From contig JBDNFP010000202.1 of assembly GCA_041689775.1 (NCBI GenBank), positions 1 through 39,740 of the forward strand: DNA of 39,740 nucleotides. The letters are read 5' to 3'. Made by a program: the position numbers and the translations under genes. Under the pieces are notes generated by a model. It saw only the letters and a program-made list of their open reading frames with translations, was not told the origin of the DNA and did not search any database. Below, piece after piece: positions 34,439 through 39,740 of this stretch (within the stretch, counting starts at the first letter, position 1; each line of letters begins with the position of its first letter). Source of the DNA: JBDNFP01 sp041689775. GTDB lineage: Bacteria > Bacteroidota > Bacteroidia > Cytophagales > Spirosomataceae.

Positions 34439-35317
34439 ATGAAACCTATTACCAGAAAAGAATTTATTCAGGATTTGTCGCTGATAGCGGCCGCCACTTT
34501 GCTACCTGCTTTATCCTTTGCCGAAATAGATCTGCTCAAAAAGTCCAAAATGAAGCTAGGGCTGGTCACCTACCTCTGGGGTAAAGACTGGGATGTACCT
34601 ACCCTGATTGAAAATTGCACTAAATCCGGTATTGGCGGGGTGGAATTACGAGTAGACCATGCGCACAAGGTGATGCCCGATATTTCGGCGGCCCGACGCA
34701 TGGAGGTAAAGAAAATGTTCGCCGATAGCCCCATCAAGATCGTGGGGATGGGGACCAACGAGCAATACGACTCACCCGATCCGGCTAAGCTGAAAGCTAA
34801 CATGGACCGGACAAAGGAGTTCATTAAACTTAGCGCCAACATCGGTGGTACCGGGGTAAAGGTAAAGCCCAACCAATTTCATAAAGATGTCCCCCACGAG
34901 AAAACCCTCGAACAGATTGGTCGTTCACTAAGCGAGCTTGGCAAGTACGCCGAGGATTTCGGACAAAAAATCCGGCTGGAAGTACACGGAAATGGTACGC
35001 AAGAGCTGCCCAACATCAAGACGATTATGGATTATACCGAAAACCGCAACGCCTCCGTTTGTTGGAACTGTAACGCCGAAGACCTGATCGGACAGGGACT
35101 TGAATATAACTTCAATCTGGTAAAAGATCGGTTTGGTGATACCGTTCACGTACGCGAGCTTGACGACACGAGCTACCCCTACCAGAAGCTTATGAATTTG
35201 TTCAAGGAAATCAACTACAAAGGCTGGATTCTGCTTGAATGCCGCACCGACCCCAAGGACAAGGTCGCGGCTCTGATTCAGCAGAAAGAAATTTTCAATA
35301 ACATGATAAAAGGGTAA
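34439..35317 (+). CDS. Exported sugar phosphate isomerase/epimerase-like protein
   Basis: 292 residues. The N-terminus MKPITRKEFIQDLSLIAAATLLPALSFAE resembles a Tat signal but has Arg-Lys instead of Arg-Arg. The TIM barrel carries GIGGVELRVDH (Glu69), IRLEVHGNG (Glu181), VCWNCNAED (Asn210), HVRELD (His237) and GWILLECR (Glu267), matching the xylose isomerase-like fold and metal-site positions. It is separated from the preceding isomerase by a terminator and 170 nt, so it has its own promoter, but the shared fold and export suggest a shared pathway. Confidence 0.88.
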   Translation: MKPITRKEFIQDLSLIAAATLLPALSFAEIDLLKKSKMKLGLVTYLWGKDWDVPTLIENCTKSGIGGVELRVDHAHKVMPDISAARRMEVKKMFADSPIKIVGMGTNEQYDSPDPAKLKANMDRTKEFIKLSANIGGTGVKVKPNQFHKDVPHEKTLEQIGRSLSELGKYAEDFGQKIRLEVHGNGTQELPNIKTIMDYTENRNASVCWNCNAEDLIGQGLEYNFNLVKDRFGDTVHVRELDDTSYPYQKLMNLFKEINYKGWILLECRTDPKDKVAALIQQKEIFNNMIKG

Positions 35318-35340
35318 ACTCTCCCACTATAATTCAACGT

Positions 35341-35372
35341 TCAACGCACTCGCATTTCGGTGAGTGCGTTGA
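35341..35372. terminator. Stem-loop between convergent genes
   Basis: TCAACGCACTC / GAGTGCGTTGA with two more inner pairs (13 bp in all, one G-T) and loop ATTTCG. It has no T-run but sits between the ends of the isomerase and amine-oxidase genes. Confidence 0.6.
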
Positions 35373-35390
35373 GCGTGATAGGGGCTCACG

Positions 35391-36437
35391 TCACCCTATC
35401 TTTTCAACTACCCGTCCGGCCGCAAATACCGCTCCTTCCAGGTAGCCTCCATGGTGGGGAGAAGTCTCGGTCCCGGCTATAAAGAATCGATCATCAAACC
35501 AGCTATCGGCAAATAATTCGTCACCATTGTTCTGATGGGAAAAAAGGTCTGGGCCACCTGGCACTTTGGTAAACTCCTCCAAGGCCCAAATTTTCTCCTG
35601 ATAATCTAGGTAGTTTTCGGCATCCTCCCCAAAAATCCGGTTGAGTTGAGTCATCACACGATTCTTTCGCTCAAAGGCCGGAAACTTCATGAGGCTTCCA
35701 TTGACGAAACCGCATAGGGCGTATTTGGTACCGGAGGCGTCGGTGTGATCATAGAATTCACTGATCGGCCCCACATTACTGAAAAGTGTTCCCGACCAGT
35801 TTTTATCCCGCCAAAAAGGCTTTTCGTACACAATGCCCGTTTTGATAGAATCCTGCATCCAAGTATGGGTATTGCCACAAATTTCCAGCAAAGCGGCGGG
35901 AAGTGATGGTACAAATTCCACCTGACTTGCCAGCAAGGCTGGTGGCAGAGTAGATATCACTTTATCCGCTTCAAAGGTCAAATCATCCGTAAAGACCAGT
36001 ACATTATCATCCTGAAAGTCAATTCGACTTACAATTTGGTTGAGTAAAATCTCTTTTTGGTCTAAATTATGGGCAAGCGTCTCAATGAGGTTGGAAGTAC
36101 CCCCGGCGATCCGGTAGCTAGGTTCCCCCTGCGGAATTTCTACCGCTTGGGGGGGCGTCATAGAAAAGGGCTCAAAGAAAGCCTTGCCTTCCATATTTTG
36201 CTCAAATGCCGGAATTTCTAACTCTTCCAACAACGCGATCAGATGCCGATGCTGAGGCCCAAACCAAGTGGCCCCCATTTCTACGGGAGTTTCATTCTCC
36301 GACCAAGAGGTCAGCACCCTGCCACCGATTCGGCCCCTTGCTTCGAGAACGAGCACGCCATGACCGGCCTTTTTTAACCTATTTGCAATGAGCAAGCCCG
36401 ACAGACCCGCTCCAATAATGATAATTCTTAATTTCAA
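35391..36437 (-). CDS. FAD-dependent amine oxidase family protein
   Basis: 348 residues. N-terminal dinucleotide-binding fold with GAGLSG (9-14), Glu32, and the GRIGGR motif (35-40) typical of monoamine oxidase-type flavoproteins; the C-terminal segment FIAGTETSPHHGGYLEGAVFAAGRV closes the FAD site. It oxidises an amine or a similar substrate, unknown. At 348 residues it is shorter than the usual ~450. The only possible start is TTG 36435-36437: a TGA stop lies three codons upstream and there is no ATG before the FAD motif. It lies 72 nt after mutS and may be transcribed with it. Confidence 0.87.
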   Translation of the reverse strand: MKLRIIIIGAGLSGLLIANRLKKAGHGVLVLEARGRIGGRVLTSWSENETPVEMGATWFGPQHRHLIALLEELEIPAFEQNMEGKAFFEPFSMTPPQAVEIPQGEPSYRIAGGTSNLIETLAHNLDQKEILLNQIVSRIDFQDDNVLVFTDDLTFEADKVISTLPPALLASQVEFVPSLPAALLEICGNTHTWMQDSIKTGIVYEKPFWRDKNWSGTLFSNVGPISEFYDHTDASGTKYALCGFVNGSLMKFPAFERKNRVMTQLNRIFGEDAENYLDYQEKIWALEEFTKVPGGPDLFSHQNNGDELFADSWFDDRFFIAGTETSPHHGGYLEGAVFAAGRVVEKIG

Positions 36438-36509
36438 TACTTTTCAATAGCACGGACCTTACGTCCGTAGGGTTAATTATTGTAAAATAGCCACGTAGTT
36501 GACCGCTAA

Positions 36510-39158
36510 TCACTCTACCAGCTTCTTCAATTCGTTTAGTTTGAGCAGCGCTTCGATGGGCGATAGTGTATTGACATCGACCAGCGATAGCTTTTCTTTT
36601 AATTCTTCCAGACGGGGATCGTTTGGTTCGAATATGCTAAGCTGAAAGTTATTCTTAGGCATTTCCTTAATCTTCTCGGCCCGATTTTCGGTCAGATGAT
36701 CTTTTTCTAAATGCTGCATAATTTCGCTCGCCCGCAATACAATCAACTGCGGCATACCGGCAATTTGAGCTACGTGAATACCAAAACTGTGTTCACTTCC
36801 CCCGGGTTTCAGCTTACGTAGAAAAATAATTTTATTGTCCACTTCCTTCACCGCAACGTTGAAATTTTTAATCCGGGGAAAATCTTCCGCTAGCTGATTT
36901 AACTCGTGGTAGTGGGTAGCGAAAAGGGTTTTGGCCCGGCAGTTCGGCAGCGTATGCAAATACTCCGCAATGGCCCAAGCAATCGAAACACCATCGTAGG
37001 TACTGGTTCCCCGCCCAATTTCGTCCATCAGTACCAGACTACGGTCGCTGAGGTTGTTGAGAATACTGGCCGTTTCGGTCATTTCTACCATAAAGGTACT
37101 TTCCCCACGACTGAGGTTATCACTGGCTCCGACCCGGGTAAATACCTTATCAACCAAACCAATGGTAGCCTCACCGGCGGGTACGTAGCTACCCATCTGC
37201 GCCATCAGTACGATCAGGGCCGTCTGCCGGAGCAAAGCCGATTTACCCGCCATGTTGGGCCCGGTAATGATAATAATCTGTTGGGTTTCGTCATCTAGAA
37301 AAAGATCGTTGGGTACGTAGCTTTCCCCGAGGGGTAGTTGCTGCTCAATCACCGCGTGACGGCCATCCTTGATATCTAACTCCTTACCCTCGGTAATGAT
37401 GGGCTTTGTGTAATTATTTTTTCGGGCTATCGTCGCAAACGAAGCGAGAGCATCCAACACCGACACGATACGGGCGTTTTGCTGGATCGCCTCCAAGTAC
37501 TCCGTTGCCGCCGTCACCAAGTCGTTAAATATCCGTTGCTCGATGGCATAAATCTTATCCTCCGCGTTCAGAATAGTTTCCTCGTACTCTTTGAGTTCCG
37601 GGGTAATGTACCGTTCGGCATTCACCAGCGTTTGCTTCCGAATCCACTCCGCAGGTACTTTATTTTTATGGGCGTTGGTAACTTCCAGAAAGTAGCCAAA
37701 CACCTTGTTATAGGCAATTTTTAGCGACGGAATTCCCGTTTTTTCGGTTTCCCGGTTTTGTAATTTCAGCAGGTAATCTTTTCCCTCAAAGGCGATACAG
37801 TGCAGTTCATCCAACTTGGCATCCACACCCGATTTGATCATCCCTCCCTGACTCGACAGTACAGGGGCGTCTTCCCGTAATTCGGTATCAATTTTATCGA
37901 GCAGGAAAGTACAAGGGTTAAGTTGATCCGCATATTTACTTAGCACTCCCAAAAGGCGCCGATCAGCCGTGGGAGTAATACCCTCCTTCGCTGGTGCGGC
38001 CACCGCGCTCAACAACTCCTTGATCGGGGCAATTTGTTGCAGTGATTTCTTCAATTGACCCAACTCCCGCGGGCTAATCCGGCGCACGGCCACCTTAGAA
38101 ATAAGTCTTTCCAGGTCCCCAATTTGTCTCAACGTCTGCACTAAGTTTTCGTGCAAATCCTCGTGTTTGAGGAATAGATCCACCGTATTGAGCCGCTCTT
38201 CAACGGGTGTCTTTTCTTTAAGGGGCAACACTACCCATTTGCGGAGCAAGCGTGCTCCCATGGGTGTGACGGTATGGTCCAGGATTTGGATCAGCGGCAC
38301 GCCCCCCTCCTGCTGAGGATATACCAGTTCGAGATTTCTGATCGTAAAGCGATCCAGCCATACGTATTTTTCCTCTTCCAGACGGGTGATACGACTCACG
38401 TGGCCTATTTCTTTGTGCTCGGTTTCCATCAGATAATGGATGATGACCCCAGCGGCCACAATACCTTGGGGAAGCGTATCAATACCAAACCCTTTCAGAG
38501 TCGCCGTCCGGAAATGAGAGGTCAGCTTTTCAAAGGCAAAATCATCCCCGAAGCACCAATCTTCCAGCATGAAGGTGTGAAACTTATCACCAAAAAGCTG
38601 AATAAATTCCTGCTTGTTTTTCTTACAGAATAGTACCTCCGAGGGAGAAAAGCTTTGCAGCATTTTATCCACGTACGCCACGTTGCCCTGCGCCGCCATA
38701 AACTCACCCGTCGAGATATCAAGCAAGGAAAGTCCCAGTTGATTTTCCTTGCCAAAGTGAACGGCAGCGAGGTAGTTGTTCCGACGAATATCCAGTACGT
38801 TATCGTTAAAACTTACACCCGGCGTTACTAGCTCGGTTACCCCACGCTTCACAATCCCCTTTGCCTCGGCCGGATTTTCTAATTGATCACAGATAGCTAC
38901 GCGCTCACCAGCCCGGACGAGTTTGGGCAGATAATTGTCCAGAGAATGGTGCGGGAAGCCGGCTAATTCTTCGTGGGAACCGCCGTTGTTACGACGCGTC
39001 AGAACAATTCCCAAAATTTTAGAAGTTCTGATGGCATCTTCCCCAAAGGTTTCATAAAAATCACCTACCCGAAAAAGTAAGAGTGCCCCCGGATACTTGG
39101 CCTTAATCTGGTTGTATTGCTTATTGAGGGGAGTTTCTTTTTTTGCTGACTTTGCCAA
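36510..39158 (-). CDS. mutS: DNA mismatch repair protein MutS
   Basis: 882 residues. The mismatch-binding Phe-Tyr-Glu (GDFYETFGEDA, 34-36) at the N-terminus, connector and lever/clamp domains, and the ATPase with Walker A GPNMAGKS (633-640), DEIGRGTSTYDG and FATHYHEL mark MutS. It recognises mispairs and recruits MutL. The start is TTG 39156-39158 (MAKSAKKETPLNKQYNQIK region); no in-frame ATG occurs between the upstream TAA at 39222 and the mismatch domain. It has a good Bacteroidota promoter at 39217-39246. Confidence 0.97.
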   Translation of the reverse strand: MAKSAKKETPLNKQYNQIKAKYPGALLLFRVGDFYETFGEDAIRTSKILGIVLTRRNNGGSHEELAGFPHHSLDNYLPKLVRAGERVAICDQLENPAEAKGIVKRGVTELVTPGVSFNDNVLDIRRNNYLAAVHFGKENQLGLSLLDISTGEFMAAQGNVAYVDKMLQSFSPSEVLFCKKNKQEFIQLFGDKFHTFMLEDWCFGDDFAFEKLTSHFRTATLKGFGIDTLPQGIVAAGVIIHYLMETEHKEIGHVSRITRLEEEKYVWLDRFTIRNLELVYPQQEGGVPLIQILDHTVTPMGARLLRKWVVLPLKEKTPVEERLNTVDLFLKHEDLHENLVQTLRQIGDLERLISKVAVRRISPRELGQLKKSLQQIAPIKELLSAVAAPAKEGITPTADRRLLGVLSKYADQLNPCTFLLDKIDTELREDAPVLSSQGGMIKSGVDAKLDELHCIAFEGKDYLLKLQNRETEKTGIPSLKIAYNKVFGYFLEVTNAHKNKVPAEWIRKQTLVNAERYITPELKEYEETILNAEDKIYAIEQRIFNDLVTAATEYLEAIQQNARIVSVLDALASFATIARKNNYTKPIITEGKELDIKDGRHAVIEQQLPLGESYVPNDLFLDDETQQIIIITGPNMAGKSALLRQTALIVLMAQMGSYVPAGEATIGLVDKVFTRVGASDNLSRGESTFMVEMTETASILNNLSDRSLVLMDEIGRGTSTYDGVSIAWAIAEYLHTLPNCRAKTLFATHYHELNQLAEDFPRIKNFNVAVKEVDNKIIFLRKLKPGGSEHSFGIHVAQIAGMPQLIVLRASEIMQHLEKDHLTENRAEKIKEMPKNNFQLSIFEPNDPRLEELKEKLSLVDVNTLSPIEALLKLNELKKLVE

Positions 39159-39216
39159 AGGAATACTGATTTTTTGGTTATAATGGAGAAAGTAGATGTA
39201 CTTTTTCGTGTAAGTA

Positions 39217-39246
39217 CAAATTTAGTGCTTCCGATTGGTTTGACAA
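39217..39246 (-). promoter_or_regulatory. Full Bacteroidota promoter of mutS
   Basis: On the minus strand TTG (39246-39244), a 19-nt spacer and TAAATTTG (39224-39217) match TTG-N19-TAnnTTTG exactly. The start site should lie near 39210, giving a leader of about 50 nt to the TTG start codon. Confidence 0.75.
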
Positions 39247-39312
39247 GGCTCTAAAAATTTGAGTGTCCTAAGCATGGGTGGCTGTTTCGCAGAAACAAGT
39301 AGTGTCGATGCC

Positions 39313-39500
39313 TTCTCCTTGCCGTGGCGAAGGTACTTGTTTTTATCACTCCCGCTGCGGCTTACTTCGTAGCCGAAGGCGCAATAGTCCGTTTCCTGTA
39401 TGCCTGCCCGGCTTCGTCAAAAACCACCGTAGCGACGGCCCGGCCTTGCATTTCCCAGAGGGTCTTTGAGGTAGTACCGCAACGCGAAACTACCAAGGGC
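39313..39500 (-). pseudogene. Relic of an RHS/YD-repeat gene (core domain)
   Basis: Read on the minus strand, one frame gives RYYLKDPLGNAR (near 39480-39445), the next frame VVFDEAGQA (near 39425-39400), and the first frame again DYCAFGYEVSRSG then DKNKYL..GKEK (39389-39313). In this order these are the hallmark strings of RHS repeat-associated core proteins (typical form YYLKDHLGNTR, VVFDEAG, DYYPFG, NKYLYNGKE). Two frameshifts and the loss of both ends show it is dead. RHS proteins are large polymorphic secreted/toxin shells; only their core remains here. Confidence 0.75.
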
Positions 39501-39653
39501 CTGAGGGGGACTCAGGCCGCGGAGGAGGAAACACAACGTTTGAAAACCTTGGAAAAACTACCAAATGGTGTGAGTTTTCAATGGGTGTATTTCAGTTTTG
39601 CAAAATAGGGAAAAAAAGTTGAGTTTTGAACTCACCCAAAACCTGCCCCCCCC

Positions 39654-39740
39654 ATGACAGAATCAGAATTCGTGGCCCTGGCCCTCAGCAAGTACGAGCA
39701 AATCAAGTCGCTGGAAAACTCGGCTGACTTTTACCAGCAC
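39654..39740 (+). CDS. Start of an unidentified ORF, possibly a transposase (partial)
   Basis: 29 codons to the window edge, MTESEFVALALSKYEQIKSL.., which resembles the N-terminus of some Bacteroidota transposases; this is memory of a pattern, not an alignment. A run of eight C stands directly before the ATG. The neighbouring gene relic fits an insertion-sequence hot spot. What else it could be: any short helical protein; the rest of the gene is outside the window. Confidence 0.35.
   Translation, partial: MTESEFVALALSKYEQIKSLENSADFYQH

Larger units (their letters stand above)
39159..39653. other. Region between mutS and the putative transposase start
   Basis: 495 nt without an intact gene. 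It holds the mutS promoter (39217-39246) and the RHS relic (39313-39500). A 94-codon frame on the plus strand (39324-39608) is antisense to that relic and is not called. From about 39500 to 39650 the sequence may contain the left end of an insertion sequence; I see no certain terminal repeat. Confidence 0.5.

Noticed and set aside
36452..36468. ACGGAC / GTCCGT hairpin between mutS and the amine-oxidase gene as a terminator
   Set aside because: Only 6 bp and no T-run on either strand; mutS and the oxidase gene may well be co-transcribed.
39293..39342. AAACAAGTA / TACTTGTTT pairing as a structured RNA
   Set aside because: A 9-nt bulge is needed and the sequence overlaps the RHS relic, which explains the composition better.
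39498..39518. Hairpin GGCCTGAG / CTCAGGCC as a terminator
   Set aside because: It lies next to or within the RHS relic, has no T-run and serves no intact gene.
39324..39608. 94-codon ORF on the plus strand
   Set aside because: It is antisense to the RHS relic and its protein has no recognisable pattern.
1..39740. tRNA, rRNA, CRISPR or prophage genes
   Set aside because: No tRNA-like arms, spaced repeats or phage genes were seen in any gap.

Overview
The window is a stretch of chromosome from a member of the Bacteroidota, most likely order Cytophagales and a Spirosomataceae-like lineage. This rests on a SusC/SusD pair, three secreted proteins ending in gliding-motility/type IX secretion (T9SS) C-terminal domains, promoters of the Bacteroidota form (TTG, about 19 nt, TAnnTTTG), little use of Shine-Dalgarno sequences, and the closest recognisable protein families. 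It is mostly an ordinary, moderately dense housekeeping and accessory mosaic. I see no prophage, CRISPR array, tRNA or rRNA.

Layout. 1-6454: 3' end of a class V aminotransferase gene, an orphan membrane histidine kinase, radA, an outer-membrane beta-barrel protein, a stand-alone LytTR regulator, pheS and a cytosolic esterase. 6455-11941: clpB, an exported cytochrome c, a gluconokinase and a tiny membrane protein. 12055-15908: a purple-acid-phosphatase-like metallophosphoesterase, a T9SS lectin-type surface protein and a YfiH/YlmD-type laccase-domain enzyme. 16396-25112: a nutrient-uptake cassette of susC, susD and a large CRTAC1-type FG-GAP/ASPIC lipoprotein, with no glycosidase beside it. 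25246-31816: an HD-domain protein, a lamin-tail T9SS protein, a cupin without the usual metal ligands, a Lys/Ala/Pro-rich histone-H1-like protein, a TrmH-type rRNA/tRNA methyltransferase, an exported protein of unknown function and a PKD-like T9SS surface protein. 32076-35317: three exported sugar-metabolism enzymes (a Tat-targeted Gfo/Idh/MocA oxidoreductase and two xylose-isomerase-like TIM-barrel proteins). 35391-39158: an FAD amine oxidase and mutS. 39159-39740: the mutS promoter, a frameshifted relic of an RHS/YD-repeat gene, and the first 29 codons of a probable transposase.

How the parts fit. The clearest functional units are the susC-susD-CRTAC1 import cassette and the Tat-exported oxidoreductase/isomerase group. 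The latter could convert glycosides or sugars in the periplasm by an oxidise-then-rearrange route; the exported cytochrome c and gluconokinase elsewhere in the window fit periplasmic sugar oxidation only loosely. Most genes are single transcription units separated by clear stem-loops.

Most notable non-coding or broken structures: a 74-bp MITE-like element with 11-bp terminal inverted repeats and identical 6-bp flanks (25975-26060), the RHS relic next to the putative transposase (39313-39500), two 18-bp direct repeats at a 22-bp period upstream of susC, a 14-bp inverted repeat between the esterase gene and clpB, and a terminator-like hairpin that contains the stop codon of the laccase-domain gene. 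Three genes, including mutS, have no usable ATG and must start at TTG or GTG.
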